Notes: generated by a model not told the origin, from the sequence alone. DNA of 64,000 nucleotides from Rhodococcoides kyotonense (GCF_001645385.1 NZ_LVHI01000007.1:1-64000), one strand, 5' to 3'; positions 21,848 through 31,072 are shown, counted from the stretch's first letter. Numbers and translations: made by a program.

Positions 21848-23566
21848 ATGCCCGAGCTCACCCGTCGCCAATTCATCGCCGCAGGCGCAGGCGCCGTCGC
21901 CCTCACGTCCGTGATGCGCGCGGTACCCGTCGACGCCGCCCCGTTCGGTAGCTCCGACGCGACTCTCCCTGCGCCACCGAACTTTCCTCCCGGCATTCCT
22001 CTGTACCAACAGCGGTACCAGAACTGGTCCAAGGAAATCGTGCGCGATGCCGTGTGGACGTGCTCACCGACGACGCCGGACGACGTTGTCACACTTGCCA
22101 ACTGGGCGCATGCCCATGGGTATCGGATTCGGCCGCGAGGCGCGATGCACGGCTGGACCCCGTTGACGATCGTGAACGGAGAGAACCTCGACCGCATCGT
22201 CCTCGTGGACACGACGGTTCATCTGAACGGCGTCGCCGTCGACCCGTCGGCCTCGACGGTCACCGCAGGGGCGGGCGCCACGATCGAGGCGATGCTTCAG
22301 CAGCTCGAGGACAACGGACTGGGGTGGGTCAGCGTCCCTGCGCCTGGCGTGTTGACCGTCGCGGGAGCGCTGGCCGTCGACGCGCACGGTGCCGCCGTCC
22401 CGGCCGACGGTGAAACACCCACTCCCGGAACGACGTACGGGTCGCTGAGCAATCTCGTCACCTCGCTGACGGCGGTCGTGTGGGACGGAACCGCGTACGC
22501 GCTGCGGACGTTCGACCGGTCGGATCCCGAGATCACACCCCTGCTCACCCATCTCGGGCGCGCTTTCCTGACCTCGGTGACGATGCAGGCCGGAGCCAAC
22601 ACCCGTCTGCGATGCCAGAGCTACACCGACATTCCGTGGCGTGGGATGTTCTCTGCGCCAGCGGCTTCGGGACGTACCTTCGAAAGCTATCTGAATCGAA
22701 CCGGACGCGTCGAAGCGATCTGGTACCCGTTCACCGAGAACCCGTGGCTCAAGGTGTGGTCCGTCAGCCCGACGAAGCCGCCGGAGTCGCGAGAAGTGAA
22801 CGGCCCGTACAACTATCCGTTCTCCGACAACCTGCCGGAGGCTGCATCCGATCTCATCGGGCAGTTGACTGCCGGAAACACCTTCATAGCGCCGGCTTTC
22901 GGTCAGGTCTACTACGGAACGACGGTGGCGGGCTTGGCCGCAACGGGGTCGTCGGACCTGTGGGGCTGGGCGAAAGACCTCCAGTTCTACATCAAACCGA
23001 GCACACTGCTGCTCACCGAGGGTGGCGGCGCCGTCATCACGAGTCGCGGACGCGTCGCACAGGTGGTACACGACTTCGCCGAGTGGTTCCACGAACGCGT
23101 CACGTACTACCAGTCCATCGGGCAGTACCCGATCAACGGACCCGTCGAGATCCGGTGCTGCGGTATGGACGACCCGGCCGACGTCGTCGTCGACTCCGCG
23201 GGCCCGCCGACCATCTCCGCGATGCGTCCGCGTCCGGATCATCCCGAGTGGGACACCGCGGTGTGGCTCAACGTCCTGGGCGTTCCTGGCACGCCGGGTA
23301 TGTTCGCGTTCTACCGGGAGATGGAACAGTGGATGCGCTCGTACTACACCGGGTGGGCCACCTTCCGCCCCGAGTGGTCCAAGGGATGGGCATTCGGTGC
23401 GGAACTGCCGTACCAGGATCGAACCGTCATCGGCACCACCCTGCCGAACACCTACCGCGAGGGCGTCCCGGCGTCGGAGAACTGGGACACCGCCCGCGCC
23501 ACCTTCGACTCGCTCGATCCGCACCGGATCTACAGCAACACCTTCATCGACCAGTTGCTGCCGTAG
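21848..23566 (+). CDS. secreted cholesterol oxidase, covalent-FAD type (BCO2-like)
   Basis: This enzyme oxidises and isomerises cholesterol to cholest-4-en-3-one. The 572-residue precursor starts with a Tat signal (TRRQFIAAGAGAVALTSV) and belongs to the vanillyl-alcohol-oxidase flavin family. The motif RPRGAMHGWTPLT holds H101, equivalent to the histidine that binds FAD covalently in Brevibacterium sterolicum BCO2; LQFYIKPSTLLLTEGGGAV and the C-terminal DPHRIYSN also fit. It follows chsH3 by 24 bases and probably extends the KstR-controlled transcript. TAG is followed by TGCG and then a strong terminator hairpin. Confidence 0.92.
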   Translation: MPELTRRQFIAAGAGAVALTSVMRAVPVDAAPFGSSDATLPAPPNFPPGIPLYQQRYQNWSKEIVRDAVWTCSPTTPDDVVTLANWAHAHGYRIRPRGAMHGWTPLTIVNGENLDRIVLVDTTVHLNGVAVDPSASTVTAGAGATIEAMLQQLEDNGLGWVSVPAPGVLTVAGALAVDAHGAAVPADGETPTPGTTYGSLSNLVTSLTAVVWDGTAYALRTFDRSDPEITPLLTHLGRAFLTSVTMQAGANTRLRCQSYTDIPWRGMFSAPAASGRTFESYLNRTGRVEAIWYPFTENPWLKVWSVSPTKPPESREVNGPYNYPFSDNLPEAASDLIGQLTAGNTFIAPAFGQVYYGTTVAGLAATGSSDLWGWAKDLQFYIKPSTLLLTEGGGAVITSRGRVAQVVHDFAEWFHERVTYYQSIGQYPINGPVEIRCCGMDDPADVVVDSAGPPTISAMRPRPDHPEWDTAVWLNVLGVPGTPGMFAFYREMEQWMRSYYTGWATFRPEWSKGWAFGAELPYQDRTVIGTTLPNTYREGVPASENWDTARATFDSLDPHRIYSNTFIDQLLP

Positions 23567-23576
23567 TGCGTGTGGC

Positions 23577-23598
23577 AGGGTGGGCACTTCCCCACCCT
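23577..23598 (+). terminator. hairpin terminator after the cholesterol oxidase gene
   Basis: AGGGTGGG, loop CACTTC, then CCCACCCT: a perfect 8-bp stem eleven bases after the stop codon, followed by TAGGTCTCTTCC. Confidence 0.75.
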
Positions 23599-23677
23599 TA
23601 GGTCTCTTCCGACTCGGCCGCAGAAGGTGAAACGTCGGACGTGCACCACCGAACCACCTCACGAAGGACTGTTTCCC

Positions 23678-23938
23678 ATGCGCTCCACCATCGCCGCGGT
23701 CGCGATCGTCGCGAGTTCGCTCGCTGTCGGGTCGGGCATCGCAGGCGCGACAGAAGTCCATTCGACGTCGACGCAGGACGGCAACGCCGTCTACATCACC
23801 ACCGGTCCGTCCGACCGCTGCCAGTCGTTCGCCGACGACGCCAACCGTGCCCTGTCGTCCGGTGACAGCGCGGGCGCTCGGCAGATCGCCGACTCCGCGC
23901 AGGCACAGGACTGCACGCTGATGCTCGTCGTCCCCTAG
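23678..23938 (+). CDS. small secreted protein of unknown function
   Basis: An 86-residue protein not recognised as a known family. The first 27 residues (MRSTIAAVAIVASSLAVGSGIAGAT) are a signal peptide with AGA before the cut. The mature part of about 60 residues has two cysteines (DRCQSF, QDCTLM) that could form a disulfide. ATG 23678 is chosen because the signal peptide starts there; GAAGGA lies upstream. It lies between the cholesterol oxidase terminator and a 49-bp palindromic element, so it is probably transcribed alone. Confidence 0.65.
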   Translation: MRSTIAAVAIVASSLAVGSGIAGATEVHSTSTQDGNAVYITTGPSDRCQSFADDANRALSSGDSAGARQIADSAQAQDCTLMLVVP

Positions 23939-23954
23939 AACTGCCACCCACCCA

Positions 23955-24003
23955 CATCGATGGACCGCCACAGCCGGTAGACGACTACCGCGCGCCATCG
24001 ATG
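23955..24003. repeat. 49-bp palindromic element, copy 1
   Basis: Bounded by CATCGATGG and CCATCGATG, with an inner hairpin CGGTAG-ACGA-CTACCG. A second element of the same length at 40147-40195 is identical at 38 of 49 positions, including GTAGACG at the same offset. It may act as a terminator after the small secreted protein gene. Confidence 0.8.
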
Positions 24004-24048
24004 CCGGTATCTCCCCGTCGTGACTCCCGATAGGGAAGGATGCACCGG

Positions 24049-26316
24049 GTGAGATGGTGGTGGTACCCGGCGCTGGGAACGAGTGCGTGCGTCGGATACT
24101 TCGTTCTCCCTGCAGGCAGCGTGTCCGCGTCGATCTACCTCGTGGTCGCAGTGTCCTCGGTGATCGCGACGATCATCGGCATCAGGGTCAATCGGCCGAC
24201 ATCGGTTCGAGCATGGTCGTCGATCGCAGCTGGGATCGGACTGTGGGCACTCGGTGACGCCACCTACTACTGGACCTCCGAGACGACGGGAACGGTACCT
24301 GTGCCGTCGGCGGCGGATCCCGTGTATCTCGTCGGGTACGCGTTTCTCGCGGCCGGACTGTTCTGCCTGGTTCACACGGGATGGAGACGCGGCGAACTGA
24401 GCCACGTCGCGAACAGCAGCATCGTCATGATCGCTTTCGGGCTCCTGATGTGGGTGTTCGTCGTCGATTACGACGCCGTCGACGTATCCACAGCCGCCGG
24501 AATCGTCGGGGTCGTCTACCCGGCGATGAGCGTGTTCCTACTCGGCCTGCTCGTGCATTTCATCGGCGGCATCCAGTGGCGCAGCGCGTCGTTCCGGTTG
24601 CTGACCGCGGCGCTCCTCGCGACCATGCTCGCCGACATCGCGTCGAGTGTCGCGTCGGTGGCGAGTTCGCGCAACGCAAGCGCGTGGGCCGAAGCCGGAT
24701 ATCTGGCCTTCTACGTTCTCGCCGGCGCCGCCGCGCTACATCCGTCGATGCGCACGCTCGTACCGTATGCGCGAACCGCGGGTTCGTCGACGCGTCTCGC
24801 CGCGTCCTTCAACGCGCCCGCCGTCGCCGTATTGACGTTGGCCGCACTCGTGCCGCCGGTCGCCATGGCGCTTCTGCTGTACCGCGGCACACCCATCGTC
24901 GAATGGGGTTGGGGCATCGTGCTGTGCGCCTCCCTGCTGGTGTGCCTCGTGTTCGTTCGAGTGATCGACCTGCTGCGGTTGCTGCACCAACAGACACAGT
25001 CGCTTCGGTCCGTCGCGGAGACCGACACACTGACCGGGCTGCTCAACCGCCGTGGCCTGCAGGTGTGGATGGACACTCCACGGCACACGACGAAGCGTCT
25101 CGCGCTGCTGCTTCTCGACATCGATCGGTTCCAGGAAATCAACGACACGTTCGGACCCGAGATCAGCGACGAGGTCCTGTGCGTCGTCGCCGACCGCCTC
25201 GTGAGCGCCGTCGGGAGCCGTGGAGCGATCGGACGCGTCGGCGCCGACGAATTCGCCCTGGCCCTGCGCGCCGACGAACGTGAAGCCATGGCGATCGCGG
25301 AGTCGATGATCCGATCGCTGAGGGAGTCCGTCGCCGTCCGCCACACCACGCTGCTCGTCGAAGCGAGCGTCGGCGTCGCGTTCGCACACGACGACCCCAG
25401 CAGCGGCGACGCAGGCTCCGACGGGTTGATTCAGCGCGCACGTCTCGCAGTGCATTCGGCCAAGACGGTCCAACCGCGCATCGCCCGGTACGACACCTCG
25501 ATGGATCGAGACAACAGCACGCAGCTGCTCTTGCTCAGCGACCTGACCGCTGCGCTCGACGCAGGACACCTCGAGCTGTACTACCAACCGCAGGTCGACC
25601 TGCAGACCATGGCCACGACGGGCGTCGAGGCGCTCCTCCGGTGGAACGACCCCGACCGCGGCGTCATGGAACCTCACCGGTTCCTCCCGATGGCCGAACG
25701 CACCGGTCTGATTCGGCCGCTCGCCGAATTCGTTCTCACCGAGGCGCTTTCGCAGCGGCAGCAGTGGAGTCGGAGCGGTCTCGACGTCACCGTGTCGATC
25801 AACCTGTCCACCCGCAATCTGCTCGACACCGAGCTGATCGACCAGGTCCGTCGGGCTTTGTCCGTCACCGACAGTCGCGGCGAAAACCTGACGATCGAGA
25901 TCACCGAGACCGTTGCAATGGCAGATCCGCCCGTCGCGATCGAGGCGATGCACGGTCTTCGGGAACTGGGCGTCACCCTCGCGATCGACGACTACGGCAC
26001 CGGATACAGCTCGCTCGCCTATCTTCAGCGCCTGCCGGTACAGCAGTTGAAGATCGACAAGACCTTCGTCCGAGACATCGATTCGACTCTCGCGCATCGC
26101 GTCATCGTGCAGTCGACGATCGACCTCGCCCGCACCCTCGGGCTCACCGTGACGGCGGAGGGCGTCGAGAACCGTGAGACGCTGCTCGAACTACGCTCGA
26201 TGCAGTGCACCACCGCACAGGGATATCACCTCGGACATCCGGTTCCCGGCAACGAGATCCCGGCACGCGTGGCCGCATTGCACGGTGAACTGAAGGAACT
26301 GGCGACACGACCATGA
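24049..26316 (+). CDS. membrane GGDEF-EAL protein, probable c-di-GMP phosphodiesterase
   Basis: About 755 residues. The N-terminal 300 residues form eight or so membrane segments, ending with PIVEWGWGIVLCASLLVCLVFV. The GGDEF domain (about 325-480) is degenerate, with VGADEF in place of GGDEF. The EAL domain (about 495-745) keeps EALLRW, INLSTRN, EITET, DDYGTGYSS, KIDK, AEGVE and QGYHLG, so phosphodiesterase activity is expected. GTG 24049 lies nine bases after AGGGAAGG, which would touch the alternative ATG 24040. The stop overlaps the bluB start (ATGA). The membrane part resembles that of the protein at 60033. Confidence 0.88.
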   Translation: MRWWWYPALGTSACVGYFVLPAGSVSASIYLVVAVSSVIATIIGIRVNRPTSVRAWSSIAAGIGLWALGDATYYWTSETTGTVPVPSAADPVYLVGYAFLAAGLFCLVHTGWRRGELSHVANSSIVMIAFGLLMWVFVVDYDAVDVSTAAGIVGVVYPAMSVFLLGLLVHFIGGIQWRSASFRLLTAALLATMLADIASSVASVASSRNASAWAEAGYLAFYVLAGAAALHPSMRTLVPYARTAGSSTRLAASFNAPAVAVLTLAALVPPVAMALLLYRGTPIVEWGWGIVLCASLLVCLVFVRVIDLLRLLHQQTQSLRSVAETDTLTGLLNRRGLQVWMDTPRHTTKRLALLLLDIDRFQEINDTFGPEISDEVLCVVADRLVSAVGSRGAIGRVGADEFALALRADEREAMAIAESMIRSLRESVAVRHTTLLVEASVGVAFAHDDPSSGDAGSDGLIQRARLAVHSAKTVQPRIARYDTSMDRDNSTQLLLLSDLTAALDAGHLELYYQPQVDLQTMATTGVEALLRWNDPDRGVMEPHRFLPMAERTGLIRPLAEFVLTEALSQRQQWSRSGLDVTVSINLSTRNLLDTELIDQVRRALSVTDSRGENLTIEITETVAMADPPVAIEAMHGLRELGVTLAIDDYGTGYSSLAYLQRLPVQQLKIDKTFVRDIDSTLAHRVIVQSTIDLARTLGLTVTAEGVENRETLLELRSMQCTTAQGYHLGHPVPGNEIPARVAALHGELKELATRP

Positions 26317-26969
26317 CCGACTTGTCTTCCCCGTCCCCGATGTCTCTGTACTCGGCCATCGCCTCGCGCCGCGACGTGAGAGCCGAATTCAGCGGAGACC
26401 GCATCGACGACGGCGTCCTCCGGCGCATTCTGTCGGCGGCGCACCAGGCTCCCAGTGTCGGCAACACGCAACCATGGGACTTCGTCGTCGTCCGCTCATC
26501 CGACACGTTGTCGACGTTCGCGACACACGTGCAGGAACAGAGGTGCGCATTCGCCGACTCGCTCCCTCCGGATCGACGCGCGACGTTCGACCCGATCCGA
26601 ATCGAAGGCATCGAGACGAGTGGCACCGGCATCGTCGTCACTTACGATCCGTCGCGCGGTGGTCGACACGTACTCGGGCGCGCTACCGTCGACGACACCG
26701 GATTGTTCTCGGCGGTGCTCGCCATCGAGAATCTGTGGCTCGCAGCCGTTGCCGAGTCCATCGGCGTCGGCTGGGTGTCGTTCTACGACGAGGCGTTCCT
26801 GACCGAGCTGCTCGACATCCCCGATCCCGTGAGGCCGATCGCGTGGTTGTGCGTCGGACCGGTCACCGAGCTTCAGCGCGTCCCCGATCTCGAGCGGTTC
26901 GGGTGGCGACGCGGTCGCCCGCTCGACGACGCCATACATCACGAGAAGTACCGCGGCGAGTCGCACTGA
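26313..26969 (+). CDS. bluB: 5,6-dimethylbenzimidazole synthase BluB
   Basis: A nitroreductase-fold flavoenzyme (218 residues) that cuts FMNH2 with oxygen to make the lower ligand of vitamin B12. Motifs: SRRDVRAEFSGDRID at the N-terminus, LSAAHQAPSVGNTQPWDFVVV (flavin phosphate), and GVGWVSFYDEAFLTELLDIPDPVRPIAWLCVGPV. BluB rather than another nitroreductase is supported by the RRDVR start and the HEKY C-terminus. It overlaps the GGDEF-EAL gene by four bases, an unexpected pairing. Confidence 0.88.
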   Translation: MTDLSSPSPMSLYSAIASRRDVRAEFSGDRIDDGVLRRILSAAHQAPSVGNTQPWDFVVVRSSDTLSTFATHVQEQRCAFADSLPPDRRATFDPIRIEGIETSGTGIVVTYDPSRGGRHVLGRATVDDTGLFSAVLAIENLWLAAVAESIGVGWVSFYDEAFLTELLDIPDPVRPIAWLCVGPVTELQRVPDLERFGWRRGRPLDDAIHHEKYRGESH

Positions 26970-27008
26970 GTCGGATCGGCGCAGCGTCGCACCGGGCAGT
27001 CACCGCCG

Positions 27009-27691
27009 TCACGGGGCCTCGACCGGGTACAGGTCGTCGACCCGCTGCTCGTCGAGAATCCAGCGGTCGACGTCTTCCAGCGGCTCGGCGGTGAGCTCGG
27101 CAGGAGCCGCATGGGTGCCCGTGATGGGTTCGGTGCGCGCGGCGGGTTCGGTACGCGCGATCGGTGCCGTGACTCGATCGGCGTCCGGTTGTTGCGAGAC
27201 AGCAGGTTTCACGGGAAACTGCTCGAATTCGTTCCACGACAACGGTTCCGCCGACTGTTCTACGTCCGTTTCCGGTGTTCGCGACGGAATTCGCACCAGT
27301 ATTCCGAGCCCGTGCGTCGCCGCCAGCAGACTCACGGGCGCAACGGTCGCGATGGCTGCGGACAGCGCCGGATGCAGGACACCCGCGTGAGAGATGAACG
27401 CATGCAGCGCATTTGCGCCGATACTGACCAGCGCCGCGATGACCAGGACCCACCAGAAGAAGCGTCGACCACTGCGTTGCTCCTCGAACTGCGCCAGCGT
27501 GATGACCGAGATGGTCGCCTGCAGGATGGTGCCGTCGACGATGACGGGCCACAGCCAGGACAGACTAGCGGCACACCCGCCATGGTGGCCAGATCCCACA
27601 GCGCAGCGAAACTCAGGACGAACGACGCGATGCCGATGACCGTGGTGATGACGACCGCACTGACGAGCGTTGCACGTAGGACCTTGTTCAT
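27009..27691 (-). pseudogene. DUF2637 membrane protein gene with a frameshift
   Basis: From ATG 27691 the frame reads MNKVLRATLVSAVVITTVIG and a first membrane helix, through DLATMAGVP, and then turns into a cysteine-rich nonsense tail. The expected continuation, SLSWLWPVIVDGTILQATIS and two more helices, is in the next frame and runs to 27009 with a long acidic C-terminal tail. One missing C at about 27563-27572 (GCCGCTAGTC on the minus strand) explains it. Intact, the protein would have about 228 residues, a DUF2637 protein of unknown function. A sequencing error or recoding cannot be excluded. Confidence 0.75.
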
Positions 27692-27767
27692 GGGTCGACA
27701 TCTTGCAGGACCCCACCGACAAGGTCAGGCGTGAAGCCCGCGGAATGACCGCCATACCGGTCGAGAC

Positions 27768-28070
27768 TCAGGCCGGCGTCGATTCCGTGCGGTAGTAGTC
27801 GGCGCGGTCGTGAGCAGACATGCCGCCCCACACGCCGTAGGGTTCGTTGGCCGACAACGCGTGCGACCTGCATTGTGCGAGAACGGGACAGCGTCCGCAG
27901 ACAGCCTTGGCCTTTTTCTCACGCAGCGCTCGCGCTCGTCCGCGTTCGCCTTCCGGATGGAAGAAGACCGAGGAATCGTAGCCGCGGCACAAGCCGTGAA
28001 GTTGCCAATCCCATACGTCGGCACACGGAACCGGAAGTTCGACCGGCCGAGAGGGTGCACCTCTCACCAT
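27768..28070 (-). CDS. WhiB-family iron-sulfur transcription factor
   Basis: A 100-residue WhiB protein. Four cysteines in the family pattern (C28 in GLCRGYDSSVFFHPEGE, then C58, C61 and C67 in VCGRCPVLAQC) bind a [4Fe-4S] cluster, followed by the turn PYGVWGGMSAHDR and a short basic tail. Overall resemblance is closest to WhiB2/WhmD, linked with division, but the subgroup is uncertain. ATG 28070 is used; GGAGA lies upstream. The 150 bases upstream hold the promoter and the 3' end of gntK; I see no other gene there. Confidence 0.88.
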   Translation of the reverse strand: MVRGAPSRPVELPVPCADVWDWQLHGLCRGYDSSVFFHPEGERGRARALREKKAKAVCGRCPVLAQCRSHALSANEPYGVWGGMSAHDRADYYRTESTPA

Positions 28071-28220
28071 GGATGTCTCCTCATCACTCGAGCGCCGACT
28101 CGAATTCGTGATCAGCTTGCTGCACGGCCAGTGCCGTGAACCAGTTCACTATCTCCGATTCGACATACTTTTCGCAAGACAATCATTCATTTGTAATACG
28201 TAAAAACCAGCGCCGCTGCT

Positions 28221-28760
28221 TCATTCAGCACCGGCCTTGTCGCCGAACCGACTTTCCACTTCGGCGATGATCGTGGCCGCGACATCGGCCGGAGGCGGAC
28301 CGACGTCGATGACGATTGCCTGCTCGTCGGGTTCGATCGGCTCCAGCGTCGACAATTGCGTGTCGAGAAGCGAACTCGGCATGAAGTGGTCCATGCGCGC
28401 ATTGAGTCGCCCGCTGATTCGGTCCCGCGATCCGGCAAGGTGCACGAACACCACATTCCCGTTCGAACCATTTCTCAACACATCTCGGTAACTGCGTTTC
28501 AGAGCCGAACACGTGACGATTCCCGGTTCACCCGCGGCGGTGTGCGCCCTGATCCAGTCGGCGATCTTCTCGAGCCACGGCCATCGATCCTCGTCGGTCA
28601 ATGGAACGCCCGACGCCATCTTCTCGACGTTCGACGCCGGATGCAGATCGTCGCCTTCTTCGAGATCCCACTTCAAAGCGCCCGCGAGAATGCCTGCGAC
28701 AGTGGACTTTCCCGAGCCGGAGACGCCCATCAGAACCAGAACGGGGTATTCGGAGCTCAC
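28221..28760 (-). CDS. gntK: gluconokinase
   Basis: A P-loop kinase of 179 residues that phosphorylates gluconate to 6-phosphogluconate. Walker A is GVSGSGKSTVAG (12-23); EGDDLHPASNVEKMASGVPLTDEDRWPWL and TCSALKRSYRDVLR are gluconokinase signatures. It starts with GTG 28760, six bases after the end of a decayed gntP remnant, so the pair was presumably an operon divergent from the GntR regulator at 29197. Confidence 0.92.
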   Translation of the reverse strand: MSSEYPVLVLMGVSGSGKSTVAGILAGALKWDLEEGDDLHPASNVEKMASGVPLTDEDRWPWLEKIADWIRAHTAAGEPGIVTCSALKRSYRDVLRNGSNGNVVFVHLAGSRDRISGRLNARMDHFMPSSLLDTQLSTLEPIEPDEQAIVIDVGPPPADVAATIIAEVESRFGDKAGAE

Positions 28761-28766
28761 GTCAGA

Positions 28767-29051
28767 TCACCACGCTCGACGCCGGCACGCCGCCAGGCCT
28801 GCCACCGAGTTCACGCATTCCACCACGCTCCATGTCTTCGGGTTCTGCTCGACGGTTGTACCCAGAAATTTTCGGGCCAACCAGAACTCGCCGTCGTTCG
28901 TGTGCCACGAATGCGCCGAGGCCGACGGCGACGATTTTCGCGGTCGGCGAGACGGGCAGGTGAAGTGTCGGCAGGGCGGCGAGCGCGACGCCCCCGAGAC
29001 GATCGGCTGACGCGGCGGGATCGCCCGCAGCCTGGGCAGGTGCTGTGAACA
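28767..29051 (-). pseudogene. gntP: decayed remnant of a GntP-type gluconate permease gene
   Basis: Between gntK and the GntR gene two minus-strand frames together resemble the C-terminus of GntP permeases. One frame gives LGGVALAALPTLHLPVSPTA and KIVAVGLGAF; the other continues with HTNDGEFWLARKFLGTT and NPKTWSVVECVNSVAGLAA, ending at TGA 28767-28769. The SH.NDxGFW and KTWSVxE patterns are those of the last helices of gluconate:H+ symporters. The larger N-terminal part is missing and a frameshift separates the two parts, so no working transporter is made here. Confidence 0.7.
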
Positions 29052-29123
29052 TGTTCGCTTCCGTATCGAGAGGTGGTGTAGCCCGTGCCTGCACGGTGAT
29101 GCGGCTCACTATGCCTAATCATA

Positions 29124-29135
29124 TGCCGATTGGCA
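29124..29135. promoter_or_regulatory. candidate operator between gntP remnant and gntR
   Basis: TGCCGATTGGCA, arms TGCC/GGCA around GATT, in an AT-rich stretch 61 bases upstream of the GntR start. Typical position for an autoregulatory GntR/FadR site; binding is inferred. Confidence 0.4.
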
Positions 29136-29196
29136 AGAGCATGCTTAATTCGTACTATGAATGCGGCGGACCGTTGGTCCGTGGCACGATCGTCCG

Positions 29197-29931
29197 GTGG
29201 CAACCGAAACGGGGTCGGAGTTTCTGCAGTTGCACGATTCCGTCCTGGAGAAGCTAGGACTGGACATCGTGGGCGGCACCGTGCCCGCGGGCACGAGAAT
29301 TTCGGCCGACGATGTCGCCGCACGTTTCGAGGTGTCACGCACCGTCGTGCGTGAGGTGGTCCGGGTACTGCAATCCCTCGGCTTGTTGACCGTGCGCCGA
29401 CGCGTCGGAATCACGGTCCAGAGCTCAGACCAGTGGAACTCGCTCGATCCGCTCGTGATCCGCTGGCAGCTCGCCGGGCCCAATCGAGCCGAGCAGTTGT
29501 CGATTCTCAGCGAGGTGCGATCGGGCATCGAGCCGCTGGCGGCGCGACTGGCCGCCGAGCGAGCGACCCCCGAACAGTGCGGACAGCTGACGGCCGCGGT
29601 CATCGGAATGTCGGCCACATCGCGAGCCGCGGATTCCGACGCGTACCTGGCGCACGATTCCGACTTCCACCGCACGTTGCTGGCCGCGTCGGGAAATCCG
29701 ATGCTGCGGTCGATGTCCGACATCATCGTCGAAGTGCTCGCCGGCCGGACCCGTCACGATCTGATGCCGCATCGAGCCGATCCGGAGGCCGTTCGCTTGC
29801 ACGGCCTCGTCGCGTCGTCGATTCAGGCGGGCGACGCCGCGGCGGCCGAGGCAGCGATGTTCGAGATCGTGACCGAATCGTCGACCGCGATGCTGGCTAA
29901 CGATGCTGGGACAGAACAAGACCCGACGTAG
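29197..29931 (+). CDS. GntR-family (FadR-type) regulator, probable gluconate repressor
   Basis: About 244 residues: an N-terminal winged helix (GTRISADDVAARFEVSRTVVREVVRVLQSLGLL, roughly 30-65) and an all-helical FCD ligand-binding domain with HDSDFHRTLLAASGNPML. Divergence from the gntP remnant and gntK suggests it controls gluconate use. GTG 29197 puts the protein start just before the winged helix. Its last 35 bases overlap the convergent ltp2 gene. Confidence 0.85.
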   Translation: MATETGSEFLQLHDSVLEKLGLDIVGGTVPAGTRISADDVAARFEVSRTVVREVVRVLQSLGLLTVRRRVGITVQSSDQWNSLDPLVIRWQLAGPNRAEQLSILSEVRSGIEPLAARLAAERATPEQCGQLTAAVIGMSATSRAADSDAYLAHDSDFHRTLLAASGNPMLRSMSDIIVEVLAGRTRHDLMPHRADPEAVRLHGLVASSIQAGDAAAAEAAMFEIVTESSTAMLANDAGTEQDPT

Positions 29932-31072
29932 GTACGCCGGTTCCCGCGGTCACGAGCACGTGGTCGACGTCCGATACCTGATTGACCGACGTGCCGCGAA
30001 TCTGGCGTACTGCCTCCGCGATTCCGTTCATTCCGTGGATGTAGGCCTCGCCCAGCTGCCCGCCGTGCGTGTTGAGCGGCAGTCGCCCGCCGAGTTCGAT
30101 GGCCCCGTCGGCGACGAAGTCCTTCGCTTCGCCGCGTCCGCAGAACCCCAACTCCTCCAACTGCATCAGCACGTAGGGCGTGAAGTGGTCGTAGAGAACC
30201 GCGGTCTGCATGTCCGACGGCCCGAGCCCGGACTGCGCCCACAATTGATCTCCGACGAGCCCCATCTCGGGCAGACCTGTCATCGCATCCCGGTAGTAAC
30301 TGGTCATGATGTACTGATCCGCGCCGCTCCCCTGCGCCGCGGCGGTGACGACCGCTGCCGGATGTGGCAGGTCCCGCGCGCGTTCGACCGACGTCACGAC
30401 GAGGGCGACACCGCCGTCGGATTCCTGGCAGCAGTCGAGCAGGTGCAACGGTTCGGCGATCCATCGCGAGTTCTGATGGTCGTCCAACGTGATCGGCTTG
30501 CCGTGGAAGAAAGCAGCAGGATTGTTCGCTGCGTGTGCGCGGTCGGCGACCGCGACGCGTCCGAAGTCCTCGCTCGTCGTGCCGTAGACGTGCATGTAGC
30601 GACGCGCGATCATCGCCACCATCGACGCGGGCGTGCCGAGCCCGTGCGGATACGACCACCCGGCATCGACGCCCGACGACGTCGGGACCTGCGCGAGATG
30701 CGCTGCAACCTGGCCGAAGCGAGCGCCCGACCGTTCGTTGAACGCGCGATACGCGACGACGACGTCCGCGACACCCGTCGCAACAGCCATCGCGGCCTGC
30801 TGGATCGTTGCGCACGCGGCACCGCCGCCGTAGTGAATGCGGCTGAAGAACGTCAGATTCGGGATGCCGACGGCCCTCGCGACGGCCGTCTCCGTGTTGG
30901 TGTCCATCGTGAACGTCGTCAGGCCGTCGACGTCGTCGGGACTCAATCCCGCGTCGTCCAACGCCGCGGTCACGGCCTCTGCAGCCAGTCGAAGTTCGCT
31001 GCGCCCGGAGTTCTTGGAGAAGTCGGTCGCACCGACCCCGACGATCGCGGCTCTGCCGGACAACGCGTTCAT
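29897..31072 (-). CDS. ltp2: thiolase-like steroid aldolase Ltp2
   Basis: Ltp2 performs the retro-aldol cleavage that removes the last propionyl-CoA from the cholesterol side chain, leaving androstenedione-type ketone. The protein of about 391 residues has the thiolase fold of the SCP-x/lipid-transfer group: IVGVGATDFSKNSGRSE at the start, IHYGGGAACATIQQAAMAV and C-terminal NTHGGQLGEAYIHGMNG. ATG 31072 overlaps the chsH1 stop (ATGA). It ends the operon chsE1-chsE2-chsH2-chsH1-ltp2. Confidence 0.93.
   Translation of the reverse strand: MNALSGRAAIVGVGATDFSKNSGRSELRLAAEAVTAALDDAGLSPDDVDGLTTFTMDTNTETAVARAVGIPNLTFFSRIHYGGGAACATIQQAAMAVATGVADVVVAYRAFNERSGARFGQVAAHLAQVPTSSGVDAGWSYPHGLGTPASMVAMIARRYMHVYGTTSEDFGRVAVADRAHAANNPAAFFHGKPITLDDHQNSRWIAEPLHLLDCCQESDGGVALVVTSVERARDLPHPAAVVTAAAQGSGADQYIMTSYYRDAMTGLPEMGLVGDQLWAQSGLGPSDMQTAVLYDHFTPYVLMQLEELGFCGRGEAKDFVADGAIELGGRLPLNTHGGQLGEAYIHGMNGIAEAVRQIRGTSVNQVSDVDHVLVTAGTGVPTSGLVLSQHR

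Noticed and set aside
28762-29109. 115-codon minus-strand frame as a new small gene
   Set aside because: Part of it fits GntP and the match continues in another frame, so a pseudogene explains it better.
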